A stretch of 64,000 nucleotides of DNA. It comes from Silene conica. Its lineage: Eukaryota; Streptophyta; Magnoliopsida; Caryophyllales; Caryophyllaceae. Position numbers and translations under genes: made by a program. Positions 10,297 to 22,619 of the stretch are shown piece after piece. Numbering within the stretch: position 1 is the first letter of the stretch; each line of letters starts with the position of its first letter. The stretch is from the NCBI GenBank assembly GCA_029255685.2, contig CM055317.2, positions 16,261,501 through 16,325,500 of the forward strand, read 5' to 3'. A model generated the notes under the pieces. It ran no database searches and was not told the DNA's origin. It saw nothing but the letters and a program-made list of their open reading frames with translations.

Positions 10297-13200
10297 TTTT
10301 TTCCTTTTTTTTTTTTTTTTTTTTTGAAATCCCACAAGGAGGGATTAATCCATTCCATTCAAATCATAAGACACAAAATCAACAATGTATCGTGGGAGTT
10401 CAGACGGACTCCACAAACGCTTCTCTACTTCCGACGATCCTAGTCTAGCTATCTCATGTGCTACTGTATTGTACTTTCTATTAACAAAAGACCAAACAAC
10501 AACTTCAAAATCTAAAGAAAGCATGTAAATATCCTCAAGAATTAAATGGAAATCACTGCAGCCTTGTTTCTTTGCTCCGATTGCTTCGATAAGATACTTG
10601 CAATCGCTCTCCACAGTGATTTTCTAAAGTCCGCTTCTTCGTGCCTCCTGCATTGCTACCACCACAGCTTCAGCCTCCGCTATACTCACATCCCCGACTT
10701 CCCTACGGTAAGTACTCAACGCCCACTCCACCGCTCCCTCGCTATTCCGACAAACAGCCCCCAGCCCCGTTCCCCATCCATCCTTCACTCCCGCGTCCAC
10801 ATTCAACTCAAAGCAGCCCTCCTCTAGTTTGTTCCAGCCTTGCCGAGGCTCCCTCCTCCCTTCTGCACCCACCAGCACCTCATCGTCCTCCTTCATCTCC
10901 CTCACCGCGTCCTCAACCCTCCTCGACACTCTGTCCAAATCCACACGCACCCCCTCGAAAATCCATTTATTTCGCGCTTCCCAAAGAGCCCAACACCCCG
11001 TTATGAATTTGTCGAACTCACTCTCCTCCATCTCCCTCCACACATCCTCCACCCACTCCCTCACCCGCTCATACCCCTCCACATCCCTCACGTCCAGCCC
11101 CAGCCTAACCCAGAACCCCCCAGCCACCCGCGCGCATCCCCTAACGAAATGGAGACAAGTCTCCATCGCATGATAACACATCGGACAGTAGCTGTCTCCA
11201 GACCGAATACGAGCCGATAAGTTCCCTTTCGTTGTAATGGCGTCATGGATGAGTGACCACATGAAGACCTTCACGCGTGGGAGAACCTTCGCCTTCTAAA
11301 TACGGTTTCATAAAGCCTTCCCTTTCGAAAAATCCGAAGTGCCTACCTCTTCCTCCTCTGTTTTTGTGAGCATTCGGTATGCTGACCGCACCGAGTACAA
11401 CCCGTCCTTCTCATAGTCCCATATCCAAGCGTCCTCGGGTTTTGTGTGGCTAATTCACATCCCTAGAATACGGTCTCGCTCAAATGGGAGAAACAATGCG
11501 TTAAGCTTATTCCTGTCCCACTCATTTTCGCCTACTTCCCACAATTCAGCCACCATCATGTCTTCATTAGCTTCCCTGCGTGGGGAAATGACCAGTCGAG
11601 TTTGCGTGTTCGGGATCCATGGATCAGTCCACACGCGAGTGGAAAGCCCATTTCCAATACGTCACCTCATCCCTAGCTTAATTACGTCGCGCGCCTCCAT
11701 AATTCCTCGCCACGTATAGCTCGGGTGTGGGCCTAAATTTGCATTCAAAAAATCACCATCAGGAAAGTATTTGCCCTTTAACACCCGTACCATGAGGCAC
11801 GTTTGATTTGTTACGAGTCACCAGGCTTGCTTACCCAATAAGGCTAAGTTAATTTTTTGAAAGTCTCTAAAACCAAGTCCGCCCAAGCTCTTCGATTTAC
11901 AAAGCTTCGTCCACGCTATCCAAGGTATCTTCCCCTTTCCATGATTCGATCCCCACCAAAACCGCGACACCATTGAACGTAGCTCTTTACAGAAGTTGGT
12001 CGGTAATTTGAAGACACTCATAGCATAAGTCGGAATTGATTGGGCTACGGCCTTTATCAAGACTTCCCGACCCGCCTTCGAAAATAACTGACCTTTCCAT
12101 CCCTGAAGTTTTCGGCTCAACTTATCCCGGATCACACTCGAGAAAACTCGCTTCGAATGTCCAATCACCGTAGGTAGACCGAGATATTTATCTTGGACAT
12201 CCACTGCTTGAACCCCTAAACAGCCCACCACTTGCTCTCTATCACTGTTTCGCACCCCTCGGCTAAACGACACCGTGGTTTTAACAAATTTGATAGCTTG
12301 TCCCGAGGCCATGGTATAGTCATTCAGCAACATCTTAAGACCGTGAGCCTCAGTTACATTAGCTCTTACGAAAAAAATGTTGTCATCCGCAAAAAATAAA
12401 TGAGACACCATAGGTGTCGTCGGTGCAATACGAATCCCATGTAAAACCGCATTCTCTGTCGCTCTCCGTATCAGACTCGAAAGGACCTCGGCACATAGAA
12501 TAAACATGTAGGGTGAAAGTGGGTCCCCTTGTCTAAGCCCGCGACTAGGTCTAAATTCAGATGAGGGGCTTTCATTAATCAAAACCGAAAAGGAAACAGA
12601 AGACACACAGTGCATAATACGGTCAACCCAAGCATAATCAAATCCCATCCGTAATAGAACCCGTTCTAAGAAGTGTCACTCAACTCTATCGTAGGCCTTC
12701 GACATATAAAGTTTTAGAGCCATGAACCCATTCTTCCTATTAGAATTCTTCATGAAGTGAAAAAGCTCAAAAGCGACTAAGATATTATCCGTAATAAGAC
12801 GACCCGGGGTGAAAGCACTTTGGTTTTCAGATACTATCTCCCCTAGGAACATCTTAAGACGGTTAACAAGAACCTTAGAAACAAGCTTATAAACAACATT
12901 ACACAAACTAATAGATCTAAAATCGACCATTTTGTCTGGAGCCTTCTTCTTAGGAATAAGAACAATATGAGTTTTGTTAATACCTGACGGGAACGGCGCA
13001 CCTCAAAACACACTCAGGACCATACGAGTAATCGCATCCCCTACAATGTGCCAGTATGTCTGATAGAACAGACCATTCGTCCCATCCGGTCCCGGAGCCT
13101 TTAACGGGTGCATATCATTAAGAGCACAAATAATTTCTTCCCTTGTGTATTGACTACGTAATATCATGTTCATCCGCTCCGTCACTCGACCTTCCACTCC

Positions 13201-14400
13201 ATCAAGAAGATGCTCGAAATTTCTCGGATTCCCTGACGCAAACAGGTCTTCGAAATAACGATTTGCTAGCCCAAAAATAGCTTCCTTACCTTCCTCCATC
13301 TGTTCGTTCTCATCAATAAGCCTCGTAATTCGATTCCTTTGCTTCCTCTAACCCGCTTTCCTATGGAAAAATTTCGTATTTCGGTCACCCTCCTTCAGCC
13401 ACAAAGCCCCGGATCTCTGCCTCCAAAACGATTCCTCTTTCTGAAGCAAAACCCCTATATCTTTTATGACATGTCGTCGCTCTTGTACTTCCCTACTGGT
13501 CCTTCCTCTTTCATTCAACTGCCCAATACTAATTCCTTTCCATTTTTGTAATTTTTCAGCACATCTTGTCAAAGCTCCCATAATATCCGTGTCCCCCTCT
13601 TCCCAAACCTCCTTAATAGACTCCTCACACCCCTGTTCTCCCACCCATATCTGCTCGAATCGAAAAAGCTTTTTAGCTTCAAAGTGCTCAACATCCCTTC
13701 TGTTCAACCGTAGGAGGATCGGGGCATGGTCCGACCACTCCCAGGTCAAATGAAAAAGTTTCGCCCTCGGGAATCGTTCACTCCAGCTTTCACTGCAAAA
13801 GGCTCTGTCAATTCGACTTTGGCGATTTGCCTCATTAGCTTGGCCGTTATCATAAGTAAACTGGTAACCCTCAAAATCAATTTCACGTAGCATATAATCG
13901 TCATTGGCTTCGCGAAAGTTATTCATTTGCCACTGGGCTCGGCTGCCTCCGCTCATCTCATTAGCAAAAAGGATCTCATTAAAATATCCTATGCAAATCC
14001 AATCCTCATTCGTTTGTCCTTTCAACTCCCGAAGCAGTTCCCACGATAGATGTTTATCACTTACGTTCGGCCACCCATAAAAGCCCGTAACACGCCACTT
14101 TTCCGCCTTCTGTGATTCTTTGATATCAGAGTCCATATGATGAATGGACCCTGAATTATACGTACATTGAATATCTTTCCTCCATAGAAAAGCTAACCCA
14201 CCTGAACGTCCGACACTATCAATCTCACAGCCATCATAATCTCCTAAGCTATCACGAATTCTCCGAAATTCTTCACCACTCAATTTGGTTTCGGAGAGAA
14301 AAACCAGAGCGAGGGCCTCTTTCCGTATAAGATTACGGAGTCCGGCTACTGCAACGGGGTTGCCCAGCCCCCTGCAGTTAAGGCTTTAACTAAGAAATAA
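10297..14400 (-). mobile_element. LINE (L1-type) retrotransposon, ORF2 only, decayed
   Basis: On the minus strand the order is endonuclease, reverse transcriptase, RT-associated zinc-binding region, RNase H, then a poly(A) tail seen as the T run 10302-10325. There is no ORF1 upstream, and the copy begins near the NCRGLGNP start of the endonuclease (about 14385), so it is 5' truncated. I found no convincing target-site duplication. Confidence 0.9.
10345..14385 (-). pseudogene. LINE ORF2 pseudogene (endonuclease-RT-RNase H)
   Basis: One continuous minus-strand frame of about 1,347 codons runs from NCRGLGNP to a natural TAA at 10345. It contains endonuclease motifs (SETK, SDHAPILL), the RT motifs [41 protein letters not shown] and FFADD, a C-x2-C zinc-binding stretch (CPMCYHAMETCLHF), and an RNase H start NVDAG with ESDCK. 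Nine in-frame stops break it, at 13348, 13003, 12676, 11818, 11662, 11455, 11308, 11296 and 10624. Every segment stays in the same frame, so there is no net indel. Several stops replace a residue that related plant LINEs keep, for example Trp after KAYDRVE and Arg after GKQAW. Many GC-rich antisense frames here are shadows. Confidence 0.92.
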
Positions 14401-16222
14401 TGATGTAGCTCCATGTGATGTGTAATAAGTTACGTGTCTTTTTTTGATGATAGGTGACATTTTCTATGCGGCATTTTAAGTTATCCTTTTAATAGTATTG
14501 TATAGATTTCAAATTTTCGAGATATTACGAGATCTGAGTAATTTTTTTGAATAGGAAATAGTTTGCAACAAAAAAATGTTAATAAATAGTACTATTTTAA
14601 TTTTGACAATTTAAAGATGAGATTTACAAAAAATTAATAAAATCAATGAACTATAAAACTCTGTTGCGTATATTCTAGAGCTTTCCATTATATTAATACT
14701 CTATAGTAATTGGTTATAACTATTGATCTTGTCCATTAAAATGAATAGATCTAAAAAATTGTTAATAAAAAATAATATTCTGCTGTACAAATCGATTTTA
14801 ACATCAATGAAATTTTGTATATACTAAAATTAACCTTGAAAAAAAGAAAAACACATAAATTAAAGAGGAGAAATAAGTAAAAAAGAAGGAAAAAATTTGA
14901 GACAAACATTTAACTTTCACATTAAAACTCTTCCTCTTGATAAAAATCTAACCATTAATTAGTTATCAAAGGCACGTAAGCATTGATCTAAAAAATATAG
15001 AGCATAAAGTTCAATTATATGGAGGTGATATTGTGATAATGATTTTGAGTGTTGTGGTGGTGGTGGTGGGTTTTTTTGTAGGAGGTTGTTAGTAAAGTCA
15101 AAGTGCGAAGGTTGTTGATGTCGTGGAGGTGAAATAGATATGAGGAAGAGACGGGAATGTGTGTGAGTTTAGATGGAGAAGGGTGAGTTGAGAGATGGGG
15201 GAGGGGGAGAGTGTGTTAAAAGTGAAATAGTGAAGAAGAGTGAACGATGTTGATCGCGTGTTAAATAATGAGTTCATTAATTGCACATACATACATAATA
15301 AATAATATGTGAGTTAGGTCTAATGTACATGAATAAAATGTATTGTGTGCAGATAAATTGGTTCTAGTATCTAATGTAAATGATAAGAATAAGTAAAATG
15401 GTAAAGTGACTAATTTAGATACTCATTCATATTAATTTTTTTTATAGGTATAAATATTTTTTTATCGTTATGTGCTTTATATATGTTTTGAACCTTTTAT
15501 TTGGTAAAATTTCGTTAACATAGAAATTAGTATACTCTTTTATAAGTTACTTTGTTTAATGATTTTATTTAGAAGTTTTAAAATTCACGGGAATTTAAAA
15601 TCACAAAAAAGCAAGATTTGAAATTTTTTAGTTGTGATACTTAAGCTTATACTAATACAATAATTAATGTGAACTACCATAAAATATTCCAATAATTGGA
15701 ATTATATTCGACAATTTTAGTTAATTCTATAATTATGTTTTTTGAATTTTATTGTAAGTCCGTATAATTTTGACAATTGTTTTCATATTATAGCAATATT
15801 TACATAGTTAGCTATTTTATTATTTTCCATACATTGCATTTAACATAATATATAATAAATATATATCATGTGTTTAACATTTAATTCATGATTTTGTTTT
15901 CACGAATTTAAAACATATGTGTTGAGTTCCCCGCAACGGGCTTATAGAATTAGGTGCATGAAACCGGCCATAAACAAGTGAAGTTCCATTCTAAAACCAA
16001 TTGGTGATAGGAGGAGTAGACCACTTACTTATAAGCTAGTATATTCACTATTATTCTATCGATGTGGGACAATGCCTCTCACACACATATGGGAAGAGAC
16101 CTCAACAATATGCATGTAAACTTCAAACCCTTATAATTTTTGCACGTGTTTTAACCTTTATCATTATAAAAGAAATAGAGTTTTGCACGTGTATTTTTAA
16201 CTTATTATCATTATAAAAGAAA
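14401..16222. other. AT-rich intergenic DNA, no gene seen
   Basis: No coding or RNA feature is recognisable. The segment 14450-14520 resembles the region left of the LINE (about 9835-9880: GTGACATT, CCTTTTAAT, TATAGATTT), which hints that the LINE landed inside a larger unclassified AT-rich repeat. A short GATGTGGGACA motif at about 16063 resembles an LTR edge, but no partner was found. Confidence 0.5.
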
Positions 16223-17823
16223 GTGAAAATTGTTATTTACCACCTAGTATTTACCATATTTTACAAACTACCACTTTGTATTTCGTTTATTACATATAAA
16301 CACCTATATTACACTGTATATATCTGCACTCACACCATATTTCATTTCCGATCATCATCTTTTTCAATTCCCAACTTGTTAAGTTAATGTACCTTATTTT
16401 AGTTCACTTAACACATAACCCCTAAAACTAAAAGAGTAAGAAGCATCATCATTCATCTTATTCCCCAAAAATTTAGTTATCATCAATCATCATTATCAAA
16501 TTGGCAATCAACAAAAATGTTGTCATCATCGAATCGCTGGATTGATATGCCCCGCCACCAACAAAGACCCACCAATTCATTACACCCATAGATCTGTCAC
16601 CCTCACCAATTAGTCATCACATCTCCTCCCACTGCCGTGTCAATCATTTCCCTACTATGGACCACCAACACGAACACTGATCTTTTGCTAGTCGACAACC
16701 CAACTCCATTAGTCGGCAAAAACATCTACAAAACCTCCCAAAAATCTCACCTGAACCTATGAAACCATATAATGCTGAAAAAGGTAGTGGCAAATATGGT
16801 TGTGCAATAAGGCAATAGGAATAGGTTAGCGGTGCGGTACCGTGGGTGGTAGTTAAGTGGCGATGGTGAAAAAATTGTGAGTGAATCTTTGGGTGAGGTG
16901 GTGATAGCGAGGAGATGGTGGGATGATGATGTATGGTGGACTGCAGAGGGAAGACAGAGGATGATGGAGTTGTACAATGTGAAAACATGATGTCACTTCA
17001 GTTTAAATTACTTAGGGGGTGTTTGGTTGAGGGTCTATAAGAAAGGGAAACAAAGTTCCCTTTATTGGTGTTTGTTTGACACAAACAAAGGCAATGAAAC
17101 TTCCTCCCTTACCCCTCAATCCATCTAATTTCTTACACTCACCCCCTTAGGTTAAAAGACTTCATTACCCTTGTTACCCTTTCAACCACTCTCTTCACCT
17201 CACCACACTTACAACTACCATCACAATAGCCACCACCATGATGCCACCGCCACTACCGCCGCCACCCCCAGCACTACCACCACCGCCGCCGCCGCCGCCG
17301 TGACTCCCCCACCACCATCACTGCCATGACACCCCACCATCATCACCGTTGTGACCACCGTCACCTCCACCACCGCCATGCCACCTCCGTCACCATCATT
17401 GCCGCCAATATATAAATGGTTGTTTGTGGTGGTGTGTGTTAGTGGGAGGAGTGAGTGTGAGTGTGAGTGGACCATTAGTTCTCTTTTTTGGAGTAATCAA
17501 ACAAACAATTAAGTTTTAGGTAATCTTTCTGATTGTTGTGATTGTATTTTTGGATTTGAGGAGTTTAATTTTATTTTTTTTCTTGATTAAGATGTTAATG
17601 TTAATGAGTGTTTCAGTTGAATAAAAGGAAGGGTGTTATGGTCACTTCATAGTTTATTCACTTAATAAGTCGAAATATGCTAAATGATTATCGAGAATGG
17701 AATACATACGGTGGGAGTTTGGATATATAGAGTGTAAACTAGATAGTTATTTGTAATAAACAAAATATAAGGTGGTAGTTTCTAAAATACAGTAAATACT
17801 AGGTGGTAATTAACAATTTTCAC
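16223..17823. mobile_element. Mutator-like element with long terminal inverted repeats
   Basis: Inverted repeats of about 95 bp: 16223-16317 starts GTGAAAATTGTTATTTACCA, and the right arm 17725-17823 reads GTGAAAATTGTTAATTACCA on the other strand. Flanking 9-mers TAAAAGAAA (16214-16222) and TAAACGAAA (17824-17832) differ at one position, fitting the 9-bp duplication of Mutator-like elements. The interior has only low-complexity frames (for example 16644-16988 minus, Ser/His/Pro-rich) and no transposase, so it is non-autonomous. A MITE lies inside at 17015-17508. Confidence 0.82.
17015..17508. mobile_element. MITE nested in the Mutator-like element
   Basis: Starts GGGGGTGTTTGGTTGA and ends with a weakly mirrored TCAAACAAACAA; TTA flanks both sides (17012-17014, 17509-17511). 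The interior is unusually GC-rich with CCACCG/CCGCCG runs at 17222-17400, giving spurious Gly/Val-rich frames. A PIF-type assignment is plausible but the inverted repeats are imperfect. Confidence 0.5.
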
Positions 17824-18210
17824 TAAACGAAATAGAGAATAAAATATTCACGTATTTTTGATAACATTTTAAAATATTAATCATTATATCAATATTCTTA
17901 CATATACTGTGCAATTCTGTACGAGTTAGAAACTAGTTTCTCCTTAAAAGAAACGAACATCAAAATGAGGTGGCAATGGGACCTATATAAAGATCAATAT
18001 TTGAGAAGAATGGTATTGAGATTCGGTATCACCTGCATTGAAAAATTGGTTTTAAGTTTTGATATCACCTATATTGAGAAACACAAAATCTCATTGAAAA
18101 TGGGTACTATTCATTACAAGCAAGACACTTTGATTGAGAAGAGTATATTGAGAAGATAGTATTGAAATTCAATATTAGTTTGAACCGCTCTAACATAGTA
18201 AGGAATACAT
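17824..18210. other. Spacer with MITE-like fragments
   Basis: The 64-codon frame at 17965-18159 consists of repeated TATTGAGA/GATATCACC motifs (about 18012 and 18060) that look like a degraded repeat, not a gene. Confidence 0.4.
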
Positions 18211-18776
18211 TAGGGGGTGTTCATTCGCGGTTCGGTTCACCGAACCGTATATCTAATTCGGTTCGCACACAGTTCAGTTTGGCAAAACATCGAACCTAAA
18301 CCGCACCGTTCGTAACGGTTATAAACGGTTCGAAAACGGTTATTTGCGGTTTGGTTACCGTTTAACCTATAAACGTGCTAAATATATACTTTTTCTTTAG
18401 TTTTCGTGAATTTTATCTAATAGTTTAATTAAATATTTATTATACATTATAGTCAACAATAAAGTTTATTTGTCAAACTTTAATATTAATCAATTTAAAA
18501 AAAATTGAATTTGGAAACAATAAGAAAATTAAACGAAAGAACAATTTTTTATATAATATTTTAATTTTTTGCTTACTTTTTTGTGAAACGGTTCAGTTCG
18601 GTTAACCACTTTTTTAAAATTGCGAACCTTAACCGAACCGTGTCCATGATAAATTTAACGGTTCGATTCACCGAATTGCTTTGTAAAAACAGTTCGGTTA
18701 ATCAAACCTGAAAAATGTACACATTTTAAATTTTTTGATTCTATTATTGCGGTTCGATTTATTGTAAATAGCCCTA
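18211..18776. mobile_element. hAT-type MITE rich in CGGTTCGGTT, next to the kinase gene
   Basis: Ends TAGGGGGTGTTCA and, inverted, TAGGGCTATTTACA. The flanking 8-mers GAATACAT (18203-18210) and GAGTACAT (18777-18784) differ by one base, as expected for a hAT duplication. GGTTCGGTT and AACCGAACC motifs near both ends let the element fold. It ends 233 bp upstream of the kinase ATG, so it lies within or next to the likely promoter. Confidence 0.75.
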
Positions 18777-18837
18777 GAGTACATAATAGAGATAAACATG
18801 TAGTGTACTCTACCGTCAGTGTGAACACCCGACACCA

Positions 18838-18846
18838 TCTATAAGG
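18838..18846 (+). promoter_or_regulatory. Possible TATA box of the kinase gene
   Basis: TCTATAAGG lies about 165 bp upstream of the ATG and is followed by a pyrimidine-rich stretch (18890-18940) suited to a 5' UTR. Inference only. Confidence 0.3.
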
Positions 18847-19009
18847 CCATAGTTTGTTTTATCTTAAAAATTGAGTTGTTGGAAAATAACACCCTTTTCC
18901 ATCTCCTTTCCTACTTGCTCCCATAACTTCCCTCCATTATTATTATTATTAACTACTTCGTATTTCATACACTCCCTAACTACCTTTGCCAAAACACCAG
19001 CACACCGCC

Positions 19010-22000
19010 ATGCCACCAAACCAACTCCCCTGTCTCTCCTTCCTCCCTTTCCTCCTCCTCCTCCTTTACGTCGTCGGTTCGGCCGGTGACGACCTCTCAG
19101 TTCTCCTCACTCTCAAATCCTCCTTACAACACTCCAACCCAACACTCTTCTCTTCATGGCTCCCTACAAATCCTAATACTTGCTCTTTCCCTGGAATTAC
19201 CTGTAATGATTTCGGCAACGTTACCCAAATTGACCTTTCTAATAAGGGATTGTCTGGTACTCTTCCTTTTCACTCTATATGCTCCATTTCTTCCTTACAG
19301 AAACTTGCTTTTGGGTTCAATTTTCTGTCTGGGAGTATCAATGATGACATTTCTAACTGTACAAAACTTGAGTACTTGGACTTGGGTAATAACCAGTTTT
19401 CCGGACCATTTCCGGATATTTCATCCTTAAACCAGTTGACATACTTACACTTGAACTCAAGTGGGATTACTGGTGTGTTTCCATGGAAATCCTTATCCAA
19501 TATGTCTGGCCTTATCCAACTAAGCGTTGGCGATAATTCCTTGGAGGAAACGGCTTTTCCAAAGGAAGTTACCAAGTTAACAAGCTTGAACTGGTTGTAC
19601 ATATCAAACTGCAGTATCTCTGGCGAAATTCCACCAGATATTGGCAATTTGACAGAGCTCATTAATCTTGAGTTAGCTGATAATTACTTGACTGGGTCAA
19701 TCCCACAAGAAATTTCCAAGCTCAAGAAGTTATGGCAGCTCGAACTTTACGACAACAATCTAACAGGAAAATTCCCTGTTGGGTTCGGGAACTTGTCGAG
19801 TTTAAAACGGTTTGATGCTTCGCATAACAACTTAGAAGGCGATTTGTCGGAATTGAGGTGGCTTAACAACCTTGTTTGGCTACAACTCTTTGAAAACAAC
19901 TTTTCAGGGGAAATTCCTGCAGAGTTTGGAGAGTTCAAGAGCTTGGTTAACTTATCTCTGTACTCTAATAAACTCACTGGCAGACTTCCCCCGCAATTGG
20001 GCTCATGGGCTGACTTCAATTTCATCGATGTTTCCACAAATTTCCTCTCTGGTCCAATTCCTCCTGATATGTGCAAGAGAGGTACTATGAAGAAGCTGCT
20101 AATCCTGCAGAACCATTTTTCGGGCCAAATTCCTGCCAGTTATGCTAACTGTACAACATTGAATAGGTTTCGAGTTAGCGATAACAATCTCACTGGTGAA
20201 GTTCCTGCAGGAATTTGGGGTCTACCCAATGTTAATATTATTGATATTGCTGATAATAAGCTTCATGGGTCAATCTCTTCTCATATTTCTAAGGCCAAAC
20301 ATTTGGGACAGATTTTTGGAGGGAACAATATGTTAACTGGGAATTTGCCAGCAGAAATCGGAGGTGCTTCATCGTTAGTTTTGGTTGATTTGAGCGATAA
20401 TCGACTCACTGGAACAATTCCTGAAAGTATTGCTCAACTCAAGAAATTGAACAGCTTGCATTTGGAGAACAATCAGTTTTCTGGTAATATTCCCGCTTCA
20501 ATTGGGGAATGCCCACATCTTAGTGATATTAGTTTGGCTGATAATTCATTGTCTGGTCAAATTCCTTTATCATTAGGTTCATTACCCGTGTTAAATTCGT
20601 TGAATTTAACGCGTAATAAGTTGTCTGGTCCAATTCCGAGTACTCTGTCGTCATCTACGCTTAGTATTCTTGATTTGTCGTACAATGAGTTGTCGGGTCC
20701 TATACCGAATTCCCTATCAACCGATGCGTATAATGGAAGTTTTACTGGTAATAACGGCCTTTGTAGCTCGGATATCAAGCATTTTACCCCGTGTTCATCA
20801 AGGTCTCAAGAGTATCATACGTTTGTCATCTGTTTAGTTGTTGGGTTAGTGGCCATCGTTTCTTTGAGCGGTTGTTATGTGTACTTGAAATTGATGGTTG
20901 TACGAAAAGAGAAGGAGGATCAATCCTTGTCCTTGAAGAATGATTATTCTTGGGATATGAAGTCCTACCATGTGGTCACTTTCTCTGAAGAACAAATTCT
21001 CGATTCCATAAAACCCGAAAATTTGATTGGGAAAGGTGGGAGTGGTACTGTTTACAAGGTGTCCCTTAAAGATGGGAAGGAGTTGGCTGTTAAACATATA
21101 TGGACTTTCGATCCTGCTGGGGACCGGAAAAAGAGTCGTTCCAGTACTCCAATGCTCGACAAGACTTGCGGTAGGAGTAGGAAGTCGAAAGAGTTTGATA
21201 TGGAAGTTGAAACATTGAGTTCAATTCGACACATAAATGTCGTTAAGCTATACTGTAGCATAACAAGTGAGGACTCGAGTTTGTTGGTTTACGAGTACTT
21301 GACTAATGGTAGTTTGTGGGATAGGTTGCACAAGAACAAGAAACTTGGTTTGGATTGGCAAACTCGGTATGAGATTGCGTTAGGCGCTTCAAGAGGGCTT
21401 GAGTACCTTCATCATGGATACGAGAGGCCTGTCATTCATCGCGATGTCAAGTCTAGCAATATTTTGTTAGATGAGTTTTTGAAGCCTAGGATTGCTGATT
21501 TCGGGCTTGCTAAGATTGTTCAACCTGATCTCGGTCATGATTCCACTCATGTGATTGCCGGAACCCACGGCTACATCGCCCCAGGTAAAACCGTCATATG
21601 TCATATTTACTTTAATAACTCGGTTGTATTTAGTGGATTAATTAGTTTGTGACCGTTTTACTAGTTTAATAATTGGAAGATTAAGATTTTGCAAGCTGAA
21701 CTTATTTTTGAACTCTTATGGCAGAGTACGGATATACATACAAGGTGGACGAGAAGAGTGATGTATACAGCTTTGGAGTTGTTTTGATGGAATTGGTGAC
21801 CGGGAAGAAGCCAATTGACCCGGAATTTGGAGAGAACAAGGACATTGTTAGCTGGGTGTCAAGCAAGCTAAAGAACCAGGAAAGTGTGTTTAGCACAATC
21901 GATTCAAGCATAGCACAACCTCTGAGAGAAGAGGCCATTAAGGTTCTGAAGATCGCGATCCTCTGTACTGCAAGACTTCCAGAGCTTAGGCCAACAATGC

Positions 22001-22107
22001 GGCGTGTGGTTCAGATGCTGGAGGAGGCTGAACCATGTAAGCTCATAAGCATTATCATTACCAAAGACAGTACAAAGAAGTTGGAGCAGGGTAAAGACCA
22101 AAAGTAA
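19010..22107 (+). CDS. LRR receptor-like kinase, subfamily XI (RLK7/HAIKU2-like)
   Basis: Predicted plasma-membrane receptor kinase of 985 residues from two exons, 19010-21584 and 21725-22107. The ATG at 19010 starts a signal peptide (hydrophobic core around residues 10-22); an upstream in-frame TTG is not needed. An LRRNT-like cap is followed by about 20 leucine-rich repeats (LxxLxLxxNxLxGxIP) to about residue 575. A membrane segment spans roughly 605-626. The kinase domain shows GKGGSG (674-679), Lys695, HRD (810-812) and DFG (830-832), so it looks catalytically competent and of RD type. The architecture, the EPCKL motif near the C terminus and the overall sequence fit RLK7 and HAIKU2, known for peptide perception in stress, immunity and seed growth. 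The exact orthology and the ligand are inference. The activation loop has GTHGYIAPE where relatives usually have GTYGYIAPE. Confidence 0.93.
21585..21724 (+). other. Intron of the LRR receptor kinase gene
   Basis: GTAAAA at 21585 and GCAG at 21721-21724 are canonical splice borders. The intron interrupts the Glu codon of the GYIAPE motif (phase 1). Splicing restores the frame APEYGYTYK; without it the ORF runs into a stop at 21652. One intron at this part of the kinase domain is typical of this receptor subfamily. Confidence 0.93.
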
Positions 22108-22598
22108 TCTACTGTGCTGTGATGCAGCAAATAAAGCGCTGGCCGTTAACAGGTACACTGAAGCTCAGTATCACCGTATTTACATAGAATATTACAGTAA
22201 TATAATACCAATGCTATATTATACTAATATGGTATTCTATAATTAGTTGGGATACATTGAGTTCAGTATCATCGGGTGGTAAAAAGTCGAGATAGAAGAG
22301 AGACGACAGTAGACGGAATCATTGTAGGTGTAGACTGTAGTGCTCATCGATGCAAGGATGCTTAGCGCGTTACGTCAGGTGTAACATAATATGTAACATA
22401 TTCTGTATATCTATTGAAAGTAGAGAGTGTTGAAGGTATCACTCTTGTGAACCAAGTAACTGCAGAATAATTCTTGTACTACTGTATTTATCAGTCATGT
22501 AAAATTATAAGGAATAGGAATCAGTAGCCTACCCTGCTTTCTGTCATTGCCTCCTACTTTTTCTGCTTCAGGAGTTCATGTGTTGCTGTCAATTTCCA

Positions 22599-22606
22599 AT
22601 AAAATT
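22599..22606 (+). terminator. Possible polyadenylation signal of the kinase gene
   Basis: CAATAAAA lies about 490 bp after the stop in AT-rich sequence. An earlier AATAAA at 22130 is a rival, only 25 bp from the stop codon. Confidence 0.35.
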
Positions 22607-22619
22607 CCAATATCAAATC

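Noticed and set aside
10641-11220. Pro/Ser/His-rich + strand frames of over 110 codons
   Set aside because: They are antisense shadows of the GC-rich RNase H/zinc region of the minus-strand LINE, whose motifs are clear.
10297-14400. Target-site duplication for the older LINE
   Set aside because: No matching words found beside the poly(A) end and the 5' end; the ends may be eroded or truncated.
16062-16110. Solo small LTR with GATGTGGGACA motif
   Set aside because: Only the motif is recognisable; no start, partner or flanking duplication.
17221-17475. Val/Gly-rich 84-codon protein
   Set aside because: Product of CCACCG/CCGCCG repeats inside a MITE.
18986-19009. Upstream start for the receptor kinase
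   Set aside because: The codon at 18986 is TTG. The ATG at 19010 directly precedes a good signal peptide.
21585-21652. C-terminal extension of kinase exon 1 to a stop at 21652
   Set aside because: It runs past a perfect GT splice site; splicing to 21725 restores the conserved APEYGY motif.
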